Part shown: positions 1 through 7,042 of the stretch, piece after piece
Numbering within the stretch: position 1 is the stretch's first letter
How the letters are laid out: each line of letters opens with the position of its first letter
Source of the DNA: Clostridia bacterium
Lineage (GTDB): Bacteria > Bacillota > Clostridia > Peptostreptococcales > Anaerovoracaceae
DNA: 12,346 bases
NCBI GenBank assembly: GCA_024682015.1
Contig: JAIKZT010000021.1
Coordinates: 1-12,346, forward strand
Reading direction: 5' to 3'
Translations under genes and position numbers: made by a program
Notes under the pieces: model-generated
Told to the model about the DNA's origin: nothing
The model's input: the letters and a program-made list of their open reading frames with translations, nothing else
Database searches by the model: none

Positions 1-745
1 GCATGGGCTGGTTCAGAAGCTCCGTGTGGATGCCCAGCTCGCTGCGCTGCCGCAGATCGTAGACGATGGCCGTGGAGATGTTGCCCAGGCCGAGCTGAAA
101 CGTGGCGCCGTCGGGGATCTCCTCCATGATGTGATCCGCGATGCGCTTCGACAGGTCGTCCGGTTCCATCACCTCGTAGCGCGCGTACGGCATGTCGATC
201 TCGGAGATCGCGGCGACCTCGGACACGTGGATCAGGTTCTCCTCGCCGAGCACATAAGGCGTGTGGCGGTTGACCTGCACCAGGATCTTCTTCCCGACCT
301 CCTTCAGCTTCGGGCCGCAAGCCGTGCCGGAGGGACCGTAGCTCATGTAGCCGTTCTCGTCCGGACGGCTCACCTCGAACAGCACGACGTCGGGTCTGGC
401 GATGTATTCCGACCAGATGTCCACGAGGGACAGGTGCACGGAACCGTACGTCACGTGGTTGCCCGCCGCCATCTGCTTTCTCTCGTTGAATCCCATGAAA
501 TACGTATTAAAAAGGAAGGGATTGTCCTGTGTCTCGTCGTAGATGGGTGTCGGCTGATAGCCGTTGCTGCCCATGATCGTGACCCCTTCCAGCTCGCCAC
601 GCCTGTCCCACAGCGCCTGCATCAGGCCGTAGGCCCAGGAAGAGGCCGTGCCGGCATACACGCGGTCGCCGGATTTGATCATCTTCACGGCCTCCTCGGC
701 CGGCATGAGTTTTTCGTCGTAGATCCTTTGGATTTCAGGTTTCAT
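1..745 (-). CDS. Acetyl-CoA hydrolase/transferase family CoA-transferase (partial, C-terminus outside window)
   Basis: Only the first 248 residues are present. They match the N-terminal half of the acetyl-CoA hydrolase/transferase family (4-hydroxybutyrate, butyryl-CoA:acetate and succinyl-CoA:acetate CoA-transferases), which moves CoA between acids through a glutamyl-CoA intermediate in the cytoplasm. Visible landmarks are DRVYAGTASS (27-36), SRPDENGYMSYG (126-137), a glycine loop FQLGLGNIST (216-225) and GIHTE (238-242). By position and context Glu242 should be the catalytic glutamate, equivalent to Glu238 of the Clostridium aminobutyricum 4-hydroxybutyrate enzyme. The ATG is well placed behind AGGGGAGGA, which overlaps the stop of the upstream nuclease gene; only 11 bases separate the two, so they are probably co-transcribed. 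The acid substrate cannot be named: the loop and the LLNQPM after the glutamate differ from the usual GIGAIP and MFSDG forms. Family confidence is high, substrate confidence low. Confidence 0.9.
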   Translation of the reverse strand, partial: MKPEIQRIYDEKLMPAEEAVKMIKSGDRVYAGTASSWAYGLMQALWDRRGELEGVTIMGSNGYQPTPIYDETQDNPFLFNTYFMGFNERKQMAAGNHVTYGSVHLSLVDIWSEYIARPDVVLFEVSRPDENGYMSYGPSGTACGPKLKEVGKKILVQVNRHTPYVLGEENLIHVSEVAAISEIDMPYARYEVMEPDDLSKRIADHIMEEIPDGATFQLGLGNISTAIVYDLRQRSELGIHTELLNQPM

Positions 746-756
746 AGGTCCTCCCC

Positions 757-2193
757 TCAGGGGTTGCAGATCCGGCAGGGTTCGAAGAGTTCGATGAGCT
801 CGTCCCTGTCGTTTGAATAGTATCGGTTCAGTTCCGACATCGCCGCGGCAGCGCTGCACCAGGTGTAATGGAACTTGCCGGTCTTCGTGTTGGCGACGTA
901 GACCGCGTCGCTCACCACCGCCTGACGGCTTTCGATGATCTGCGCCGCGTTCTCCATCGCCCGGCTGTCTCCGGTGCGGTAATCGATCTCGATGCCGGGC
1001 TGCACGTTGTAGCAAAAGACGTTCAGCAGGATTCCCTCTCCGCCGTCCTCCACGGACATCGCCTCGAGATGCACACCTCTCGCCACCAGATCCTGCCCGT
1101 CGAACACGGGCGTCGACCGGTAGAGCACGTGGCAGTCCGAATGCTGCAGAAAGTTGGCCACGCGCGTTTCGAACCCGCGCATGCCGTCGTGGTTCATGCC
1201 ATATGTGCCGGTGATGAGATTTCTCTCGTTATCCTGTTCCCCCGCCAGCGAAAAGGCGACCAGATGGCAGCGGTTGTACAGGTACCTGTCCGCAATGAGG
1301 TCGTCGTAGCGCACCGTGTGCCATCCGCTTGGCCTGATCTGCCAGATGGAATGCCGGCTGTCCGAGGGCATCAGATCCCGGTGCAGGCAGGCAAGCGCGG
1401 CCGTGCAGCGTCCCAGGCCGTCCATCTCCCCGTAGCGCTCAAAGGAGAGGTGCGACAGATCGTCCTCCGTAAACGAAGGGATGCCGGCATTCAGCACGAC
1501 GAAAGGCGTTCCTTCATAGGTGGGCACATCCTCCAGGCGGAAGGCGTACGTATTGTCCGCAACGCGCGCGGGCAGGGAAAGCGGCGCATCCAGCGCCAAG
1601 CCGAGCACCTTTTCGGACAGCGTCTGCTCGCTGCCCCGGCAGAAGGCATGCAGCGCCCTCTCGCTGCAGACGACCGCGTCGGCGCGCGTAAAGCGCTGCG
1701 CGTTCTCGTATTCCCCGCGGGTGACGCCGAGCCAATCCGTCTTGGATGCCGCCTCGTCCCAGCGGAAATCGTTTCCGTTTTCGTAGCCGAGACAGCGCAG
1801 CAGAAACGTCAGGTACTCCGCCGCGGTCACCTCTTTGTGCGCGCCGAAGCTGTCCGGCCCCGTGCCCGCCGTGATCCCCTGCCGGAACGCGTATCCCACG
1901 TAGGGTACGGCCCAGGCGTCCACGTCGAGGAAATGCGTCTGGAAGACCGTCTCCCGCGCTTCCCGCGTCTTTCCCATCAGACTGAGGACCATCGTGATGG
2001 CCTCCTGGCGGGTCAGTCCCCGATCGAGGCTGTAGACGGGTGACCCGTCCGAAGCGATGCCGGTGCCGCTGAAGAGCCCGAGCCCGTAGAGTCTGTCCGC
2101 AGCCGCCCTCGCCTCGTCTTCCGCCGCATGGCAAAAGATGCCGGCGCTCAGCACCAGCCATGCGATCAGCAGCGCGGACAGCAGTTTTTTCAA
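757..2193 (-). CDS. Secreted SLH-domain DNA/RNA non-specific endonuclease
   Basis: A 478-aa exported protein. Residues 1-23 form a signal peptide (KK, then a hydrophobic core ending in CHA). Residues about 27-185 resemble two to three S-layer homology modules (LDRGLTRQEAITMV, then FLDVDAWAVPYVGYAFRQG), which usually bind cell-wall polymers. Residues about 230-410 are a DNA/RNA non-specific endonuclease domain of the EndA/DNA-entry type. YNRCH (306-310) supplies the catalytic His310 in place of the classical DRGH, followed by ERNLITGT (323-330) and Asn334, likely metal-site residues. The tail (430-478) is a small cysteine/histidine module ending EPCRICNP, seen at the ends of many Firmicutes nucleases and perhaps metal-binding. 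The TTG start is chosen because AAAGGAGG lies seven bases upstream and it opens directly into the signal peptide; a further in-frame TTG upstream falls inside the preceding terminator. Likely role: extracellular nucleic-acid degradation at the cell surface. Confidence 0.88.
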   Translation of the reverse strand: MKKLLSALLIAWLVLSAGIFCHAAEDEARAAADRLYGLGLFSGTGIASDGSPVYSLDRGLTRQEAITMVLSLMGKTREARETVFQTHFLDVDAWAVPYVGYAFRQGITAGTGPDSFGAHKEVTAAEYLTFLLRCLGYENGNDFRWDEAASKTDWLGVTRGEYENAQRFTRADAVVCSERALHAFCRGSEQTLSEKVLGLALDAPLSLPARVADNTYAFRLEDVPTYEGTPFVVLNAGIPSFTEDDLSHLSFERYGEMDGLGRCTAALACLHRDLMPSDSRHSIWQIRPSGWHTVRYDDLIADRYLYNRCHLVAFSLAGEQDNERNLITGTYGMNHDGMRGFETRVANFLQHSDCHVLYRSTPVFDGQDLVARGVHLEAMSVEDGGEGILLNVFCYNVQPGIEIDYRTGDSRAMENAAQIIESRQAVVSDAVYVANTKTGKFHYTWCSAAAAMSELNRYYSNDRDELIELFEPCRICNP

Positions 2194-2200
2194 GGCAGGA

Positions 2201-2208
2201 CCTCCTTT
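2201..2208 (-). promoter_or_regulatory. Strong ribosome binding site that decides a TTG start
   Basis: On the minus strand this reads AAAGGAGG, seven bases before the TTG at 2193-2191. No ATG or GTG in frame lies near, so this site fixes the start of the nuclease gene. Confidence 0.8.
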
Positions 2209-2229
2209 GGCACATAAATGAACAGTATA

Positions 2230-2259
2230 ACTATACCATAAAAAAACGGCCTCCCGCAA
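2230..2259 (-). promoter_or_regulatory. Weak candidate promoter for the nuclease/CoA-transferase pair
   Basis: On the minus strand a -10-like TATAGT (2235-2230) lies 18 bases after TTGCGG (2259-2254), which matches TTGACA at only three positions. A second -10-like TATACT follows at 2229-2224. The -35 element would sit inside the terminator stem of the upstream gene, so the call is weak, but a promoter is needed somewhere here because the terminator isolates the nuclease gene. Confidence 0.3.
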
Positions 2260-2272
2260 CGGCGGGAGGCCG
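2240..2272 (-). terminator. Rho-independent terminator after the surface-protein gene
   Basis: Minus-strand CGGCCTCCCGC (2272-2262 side) pairs with its complement at 2257-2247 to make an 11-bp GC-rich stem with a 4-base loop, followed by seven T residues (2246-2240). It begins six bases after the TAA at 2278. Confidence 0.93.
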
Positions 2273-2277
2273 CGATT

Positions 2278-3261
2278 TTATCTGTCTGAAATCGTCTGGC
2301 GGGTCATGTCCCGGGGACTACGCTCTGCGTCCCAGCGGCAGTATTCGCCATGGGCGTTCTTCACGCAGTAGTCCTGCATGGAAGCCGCGGTCAGCTCCGC
2401 ATCGTTTTCGCCGCCCAGGTAGAGGCGGAAGGTGAACCGGCCGGGATCGTCCGTGACTTCCTGACCTTCGAGGTCGTACAGTCTGTTCGTGATGGTCAGG
2501 CTGCGGCGGGCATCAGCGCTTACGTGGTTGTCGAAGACGACCCTCTGACGCTCGGAAAGGAAAGCCGCGTCCGTCGCATAATCCATGCGGCTGTCACCAC
2601 TGGGAATGCCTTCGATCTCGCTGCCGTTCACGGAGACGCTGTCGTAGACCTGCGTGTTCACGCCGCACTCGACGATGTAGTACCGGGTCACGTCTTCGGG
2701 CAGGGAGATGCAGACCGTCTGGTTCGGCGCCAGGAAGAAGACGTCCTCGTAGACGGCGCTGCTGCCGGCCGGGATAAAGCTCTTCAGGTACTTGGCGGCT
2801 GCGTTCGTATCCTGATCCGCCACGTTGACGCGGCTGATGGTCTCCGTTCTTTCGGTGAGGCGCTCAAAACCGCTGTTTCCGGAAGTTTCGTACCAGATCT
2901 GGTACGCGTATTCGGCCAGCTTGTAGTCGGCCTTATCCGTGCCGGAGATCTGCTTGCTGAGCAGGATCTGGCCGGGGCGGACGGAGGCCAGGTTGAAGCG
3001 CATGTGCAGGTTGGAAGCGCCGGCGCCGCGCTCCATGTAGAAGATCCGCATGGTGTGGGTGGAGTATTCCCGGAAGACGTACTGGCCCTTTTCGTTCTGA
3101 ACGAAGATGTCGTCCAGCTTCTGCTCGATCTCTGCCTCGTCCAGTCCGCGCGCTCTGTAGTTGCTCTCAAAGGCGTCGCGGAGCGTCGTTTCGGTTCCGT
3201 TCACATTCACTTCGCCCGTGCAGTAGTTGACGGTGCCGGGGATGACCTGGAACCAGGTCGC
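2278..3261 (-). pseudogene. Downstream part of interrupted Cna-B/SpaA-type surface protein
   Basis: This stretch (327 codons plus TAA) is in exactly the same frame as the upstream ORF and is cut from it by one TAA at 3262-3264. It continues the same protein: ATWFQVIPGTVNY, then a region with THTMRIFYMERGAG and NLHMRFNLASVRPG, then Cna-B-like beta-rich segments (KQISGTDKADYKLAEYAYQ; SLTITNRLYDLEGQ; FTFRLYLGGEN). A GTG at 3210 could in principle start a 310-aa product, but no ribosome binding site precedes it and no signal peptide follows, so independent expression is unlikely. The end is abrupt: after YCRWDA come 15 unrelated-looking residues, a TAA and a terminator. There is no LPxTG-type motif, membrane segment or basic tail, so the normal cell-wall anchor is missing. 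I read it as the remnant of a longer adhesin or pilin-like protein. Confidence 0.75.
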
Positions 3262-4941
3262 TTACGTCGCATCCGTGGTGATCGTAAGGCTGGTGCCTTC
3301 CACCTCCAGGTAGAGGCCGTCCGCGCAGAGCGTGTAGAGGTCTCCGCCCATGGCGCCGAACGTCCAGATGCTGGCGTCGCTGTCCTTCGCCACGTACAGG
3401 CTTTCGCTGCGGTTCTGCGGATTGACGCGGACCTGCAGGGACTGAGACTCGAGCGCGGACGCGTTCTTTTCTGCGGCCAGCAGAGCGGCGTCGCCGGTGC
3501 CGTTTCCATACTGGAGCAGGATCCAGGCCTGGCCGTCCAGACCGTAGGGATCTTTGGGCATTTCCAGGGAAGACGCGTAGGTGAAGGCGATGCGGCTGTT
3601 GCCTGCGTTGTTCTTGTCGGTGTAGAAGCGGATGCCCTTGCCGCTGCCGGAGTACTGCAGCCACTTGTCCGCGTCCGCGAGCTTGACCCAGAACAGCTCC
3701 GAGGCAGCTTCGCTGATGATGAACAGGGCGCCTTCCGCGGGATCCGCGGAAAGACCGGCGTTATTGGCCTTGGGGTTCGTAACGAACCGAGCTTCGCCGC
3801 CGACTTCGGTGGAGAGAAGGAAAAGGCCTTCTTCAACGGGCTCCAGGAACCAGACGGCTGCCGCCGCGGCGTTGTCGGTCAGTTCGAAAGCGCCGGAGGC
3901 ATTCAGCGTGTTCTGGAAGTAATAAGCGGTATTCGTGCCTTTGGTAACGGAGAGGTAAAAACCCTCCAGGCTTTCTTCGGAGGTAAGCGCCGTCAGATCT
4001 TCGGCGGCCTGCGCTTCGATCTCAACGGGGGCCGGCGCTTCGGCCACGGCGTAGACGGAGAATCCGTCGGCCGCGAACACGACGCGGTCTTCTTCGGCGA
4101 AGACGTCCTCGACAATCGTTTCCGTACCGTCATCCGCGATGTGGATGACCAGCAGATCGCGGCCGTCTTCGTTCGCCTGGGCGATGAGCTCGCCGTTTAA
4201 GGTGACTTCCACAGCCTGGTCCGGTTCATACTCTTCATCGCCATCGCTGAGCGTGATGTCGTAGGCGTACAGCACGCCGCCGGCTTCGGTGTCCAGGGAA
4301 ACTTCGACTTCGGCAGCCTGGGCGGTAACGGCTTCGGGAAGCTCGCCCTTCAGGACGATGCCGTTTTCCTTCTCAGCCGCGTCCACGGGATCGCCTTCGT
4401 AGAAGCTGAACTGCATGTTGCGGGCCGCGTCTTCTTCGATCTCGTCGAGAATGCTGCAGGCTTCGTTCAAGGGGACGACCTTGCCGTCGTACTTGGACAG
4501 GATGTCCTGGGCGTAGGCGGACAGTTCGTCTTCGACCGCTTCAACAGCTTCGACCGTTTCGATCGTTTCGATCGTTTCGACGGTTTCAGCAGGGATGGAT
4601 TCCATTTCTTCAAGGGTTTCAGCGCTTTCCTGAGGCAGCTCCGCTTCCGCGTCTTCGGAGGGCTCTTCGATCGCTTCTTCCGCTTTGACGGATTCAGTGG
4701 TCGCTTCCTCCGCTTCGACGAATTCGATGACCGCTTCTTCAACGGTCTCGGCGGTGAAGGTCTCTTCTTCGGCAGTTTCCGCGATAGCGGCTTCTTCCGC
4801 CATCTCGGTGAGCGCGGGATCAGCTGCGAACACGTAGGAAAGGTCGGCGCAAACAACTCCGGTCAGCACGACGGCAGCCGTCAGCAGGGCGAGCGCTCTG
4901 CTTGCGATGCTATTTCTTTCGTCGGTGTGGGGTCTGTTCAC
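3262..4941 (-). CDS. Acidic cell-surface protein, N-terminal part (interrupted by stop codon)
   Basis: A 559-aa product starting at GTG, with AAAGGA eight bases upstream. Residues 1-40 are a signal peptide (basic start, core ALALLTAAVVLTGVV, likely cleavage after YVFA). Residues about 45-142 are a very acidic, low-complexity stalk of Glu/Ala/Thr/Val ending in ETV/ETI triplets. Residues about 170-305 look like a beta-sandwich repeat domain (VEVSLDTEAGG, YDITLSDGDEEYEPDQAVEV, FAADGFSVYAVAEA) common in large surface proteins of gut Clostridia. Residues about 330-559 are a beta-rich module with GFYLSVTKG, MPKDPYGLDGQAWILLQYG and IWTFGAMGGDLYTL. The ORF stops at TAA after TITTDAT, and the same frame continues for another 327 codons, so this is probably the N-terminal 63% of a broken gene. 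If translated alone it would be secreted with no anchor. Ligand or role is unknown; adhesion is an inference from family resemblance. Confidence 0.78.
   Translation of the reverse strand: MNRPHTDERNSIASRALALLTAAVVLTGVVCADLSYVFAADPALTEMAEEAAIAETAEEETFTAETVEEAVIEFVEAEEATTESVKAEEAIEEPSEDAEAELPQESAETLEEMESIPAETVETIETIETVEAVEAVEDELSAYAQDILSKYDGKVVPLNEACSILDEIEEDAARNMQFSFYEGDPVDAAEKENGIVLKGELPEAVTAQAAEVEVSLDTEAGGVLYAYDITLSDGDEEYEPDQAVEVTLNGELIAQANEDGRDLLVIHIADDGTETIVEDVFAEEDRVVFAADGFSVYAVAEAPAPVEIEAQAAEDLTALTSEESLEGFYLSVTKGTNTAYYFQNTLNASGAFELTDNAAAAAVWFLEPVEEGLFLLSTEVGGEARFVTNPKANNAGLSADPAEGALFIISEAASELFWVKLADADKWLQYSGSGKGIRFYTDKNNAGNSRIAFTYASSLEMPKDPYGLDGQAWILLQYGNGTGDAALLAAEKNASALESQSLQVRVNPQNRSESLYVAKDSDASIWTFGAMGGDLYTLCADGLYLEVEGTSLTITTDAT
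4531..4584 (-). repeat. Six tandem 9-bp units encoding ETV/ETI/EAV triplets
   Basis: On the plus strand six consecutive nonamers of pattern TTCRAYMGY (for example TTCGATCGT twice in a row at 4558-4575) fill this stretch inside the acidic stalk of the surface-protein gene. In the protein they give VETIETIETVEAVEAVE. The unit is a multiple of three, so copy-number changes would keep the frame. Confidence 0.8.
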
Positions 4942-5047
4942 GGTTCGTTTCCTTTCGTTTCAGGGGGTGTTTGCTTTCTACATCTTTTAGACGCAGAATC
5001 CCCCAAAACAGTTCCTGAAAACCCGCAAAGAATCGCCTCAAAAGCAC
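4942..5047 (-). other. Leader region of the surface-protein gene
   Basis: About 105 bases between the terminator of the oxidoreductase operon and the GTG start at 4941. It must hold the promoter of the surface gene, but I find no convincing -35/-10 pair; TAAAAG at 4992-4987 is the best -10-like word and lacks a matching -35. No coding sequence, hairpin or riboswitch-like fold is evident. Confidence 0.4.
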
Positions 5048-5086
5048 AAAAAACCGCAGAAACGGCTCTTTCCTCCGTTTCCGCGG
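5048..5086 (-). terminator. Rho-independent terminator of the Mo/W oxidoreductase operon
   Basis: Minus-strand CCGCGGAAACGG (5086-5075) pairs over 12 positions, one of them G-T, with CCGTTTCTGCGG (5065-5054) around a 9-base loop, followed by TTTTTT (5053-5048). It lies 57 bases after the TAG of the FAD subunit gene. Confidence 0.92.
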
Positions 5087-5143
5087 TCTTCTCTTCGCTG
5101 CAGGCTTGTTCTAAGCCTTCTGAAAGGCTCTGCGGCAGCCTTC

Positions 5144-6421
5144 CTACCCCCTTCTCTGCCGGCGAAGGAAGCGCATGACATCCCGGACGGAACACCGGCA
5201 TTCCTCAGGCACGGGCACGGCGAGGCTCCAGCCGTTAGACCGCTCGGCATTTCGCTTCAGCACCGCGCACAGCAGGTCCGCATCCGCCAGACTGCCCACC
5301 GTCTGAACGCCCGCCAGATACCCGTCCTCCAGCAGGAGGCGCCGGAAGACGCCGTCTCTCTTTTCCTGCAGGATGACCCTCTCTTCAGGCGTGATCTCTC
5401 GGGCGGTCTTCCCCAGCGCGAGGATGGACAGGCCGCCCTTGTTCGTCAGGAAGACGGCCAGCGAACCCTGATAAACTTCATCCGCGCCGGCTGCGTTCGC
5501 TCCCGCGACCGAGCCGCCCCGCTGAGCAGGCTCCCAGAACAGGTGCACTGCAGGCTTGCCGGTAAGCGCGTCCGTCGATTCGACGCAGTCTCCGCAGGCG
5601 TAGACGTGCGAAAGCCCCGTGCACATGCGCTCATCCACGCGGATGGCGCCGAGCTGTCCGAGCGGTATGCCCGCAGCCTTCGCCAGTTCCACGTCCGGGC
5701 GCATGCCGATGCCCCAGAGCACGAGGTCGCAGGGAATGTCTCGCTTCGCCGTGCGCACGCCTGTTACGCGCGTTTCGCCGAGCACACCCTGTACGGCTTC
5801 TCCGGTCAGGACTTCTACGCCGAAGCTCTCCAGCACCGCTGCCAGCTCGTCCGAGGTCTCCTTGTCCAGGGACTTCGGGCTCAGCCAGTCGAGCGCTTCG
5901 ACGAGGGTCACCTGCTCGAATCCGCGCGCCTTCAGCGCCATGCTGCCCTCGAGCCCGATGGCGCCAGACCCTACCACGACGGCCCGGCTTCCGCCGTAAG
6001 CGGCCATGGCGTCCACGTCTGCCATGGATTTCATGACGAAGTTGCCGGGCAGATCCGTTCCCTGCATCCGGCGCAGCCGTATAGGCTGGCTGCCCGTGGC
6101 CAGGATGAGCTCGCCGTAGCGCAGCGCCTCGCCGCTTTCCAGGTGGACTTCCCGCCTTTCGGGATCGATCGCGCGCACGGTCTCGCCGAGCCGCAGGACG
6201 ATCCCCGCGCTCTCATAGTCGCTTCTTTCGCGCACGAACACGCCCTCGCGGGAAAGTTCCCCGGAGAGCAGGTCGGGGAGCGCCGGCGCCGAATAGACGG
6301 GCAGATCCTCGCTTCCCAGCACGCAGACGGATAAGGCCGGAGACGTCTTTTTCGCTGCGAAAGCCGCGCTGCTGCCGGCCGCACCGCAGCCGATGATCAG
6401 GATGTCGAAACAGGCGTCCAT
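5144..6421 (-). CDS. FAD/NAD(P)-dependent oxidoreductase subunit (FNOR/NirB-N/CoA-disulfide-reductase-like)
   Basis: A 425-aa flavoprotein of the pyridine nucleotide-disulfide oxidoreductase superfamily. The FAD Rossmann motif IIGCGAAGSS is at 9-18, the ATG motif LILATGSQP at 105-113, the NAD(P) Rossmann motif VVVGSGAIGLEGS at 148-160, and the second FAD motif VYACGDCVE at 273-281. A family-typical stretch HLFWEPAQRGGSVAGANAAG follows (293-312), and residues 320-425 are the C-terminal domain. No CxxxxC redox disulfide follows the first FAD motif, so it is not a thioredoxin- or lipoamide-type reductase. It is the last gene of the operon: its ATG abuts the TAG of the ferredoxin-like gene, with AGGAGGGG six bases upstream inside that gene. 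The likely job is to exchange electrons between NAD(P)H and the two iron-sulfur subunits, as proposed for FNOR proteins beside CooF-type ferredoxins in CO dehydrogenase clusters. NADH versus NADPH preference cannot be decided here. Confidence 0.9.
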   Translation of the reverse strand: MDACFDILIIGCGAAGSSAAFAAKKTSPALSVCVLGSEDLPVYSAPALPDLLSGELSREGVFVRERSDYESAGIVLRLGETVRAIDPERREVHLESGEALRYGELILATGSQPIRLRRMQGTDLPGNFVMKSMADVDAMAAYGGSRAVVVGSGAIGLEGSMALKARGFEQVTLVEALDWLSPKSLDKETSDELAAVLESFGVEVLTGEAVQGVLGETRVTGVRTAKRDIPCDLVLWGIGMRPDVELAKAAGIPLGQLGAIRVDERMCTGLSHVYACGDCVESTDALTGKPAVHLFWEPAQRGGSVAGANAAGADEVYQGSLAVFLTNKGGLSILALGKTAREITPEERVILQEKRDGVFRRLLLEDGYLAGVQTVGSLADADLLCAVLKRNAERSNGWSLAVPVPEECRCSVRDVMRFLRRQRRG

Positions 6422-7042
6422 CTACATCCCCTCCTCTTCCCAGGCTTTTCTCTGACGGGAGCACGCATCCGCCAGGCTTTCCGGATCGACCGCGACGCCG
6501 AGCCTGCCGCCGACGGCCGAAGCGATGCGTTCCCAGTCCGCCTGCGAAGGCAGGCCGGGCCTTTCCTGAGCCTTGTCCCCGCCGCTTCCGAAAAAGCGGC
6601 CGGCATAGGCGCTTCGGCGGCGAGCGCTCCCTTCCGCATCCTCCTCAAAGCGCAGGGCTCCTGACGGGCAGACGGCAACGCAGAGCGGATCCCCGCCGCA
6701 CAGATCACAGGCGGTAAAAGCCTTTTTCGAAGGTTCCTGCGAAGACGCGCCCACGGGGCAATAGACGGCGCAGGCGCCGCACGCAAAGCAATTCTCCCAG
6801 CGCCGCGTTACGAGGCCGCTTTTTTCGTCCTTTTCGATGATCCCCCGCATGCAGGCGGACACGCAGGCAGGCTGTTCGCAATGCGCGCAGACCGCAGACC
6901 GCAGCGGTTCATCCGGCCCCGCACACTCGATGCGGATGCGGCTTTCCGCCGGTTCCGGGCGGCCGCAGCGCGATAGAGAACAGGCGAGCGCGCAGGCGCC
7001 GCAGAGGCTGCACCTGGCCGGATCAAATGAAAGGCGCTTCAT
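6422..7042 (-). CDS. Four-cluster [4Fe-4S] ferredoxin-like electron-transfer subunit with C-terminal extension
   Basis: A 206-aa protein with four cysteine groups: CSLCGACALAC plus a later C (11-26 region), CAHCEQPACVSAC (52-64), CFACGACAVYCP (85-96) and CDLCGGDPLCVAVCP (112-126). The cysteines can hold four [4Fe-4S] clusters, as in the HycB/DmsB/CooF family of electron-transfer subunits. No Tat or Sec signal and no membrane segment are seen, so it is cytoplasmic. After the last cluster comes an unusual tail of about 75 residues, basic (SARRRSAYAGRFF) then helical and charged, with one extra cysteine; it may dock on the FAD protein or the catalytic subunit. The ATG overlaps the TGA of the preceding ferredoxin-like gene by four bases (ATGA) with GGGGAGG upstream, indicating translational coupling. 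It likely passes electrons between the flavoprotein encoded next and the rest of the complex. Confidence 0.88.
   Translation of the reverse strand: MKRLSFDPARCSLCGACALACSLSRCGRPEPAESRIRIECAGPDEPLRSAVCAHCEQPACVSACMRGIIEKDEKSGLVTRRWENCFACGACAVYCPVGASSQEPSKKAFTACDLCGGDPLCVAVCPSGALRFEEDAEGSARRRSAYAGRFFGSGGDKAQERPGLPSQADWERIASAVGGRLGVAVDPESLADACSRQRKAWEEEGM

Noticed and set aside
868..2043. A 391-codon open frame on the plus strand opposite the nuclease gene
   Set aside because: No motif, biased composition, and the minus strand carries a coherent multi-domain nuclease.
3208..3210. GTG at 3210 as an independent start of a 310-aa gene
   Set aside because: There is no ribosome binding site, no signal peptide, and the upstream codons back to the TAA continue the same protein (ATWFQVIPGTVNY).
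2350..4200. A 616-codon open frame on the plus strand opposite the surface-protein gene
   Set aside because: Its product is rich in V, G, A, R and D with no recognisable motif, and no ribosome binding site precedes it. The minus strand has the signal peptide, domains and terminator; the long plus frame follows from the GC-rich codon bias.
5114..5129. Small hairpin AGCCTT/AAGGCT after the FAD subunit gene
   Set aside because: Only a six-base stem and no T tract; the strong terminator is the 12-bp hairpin at 5048-5086.
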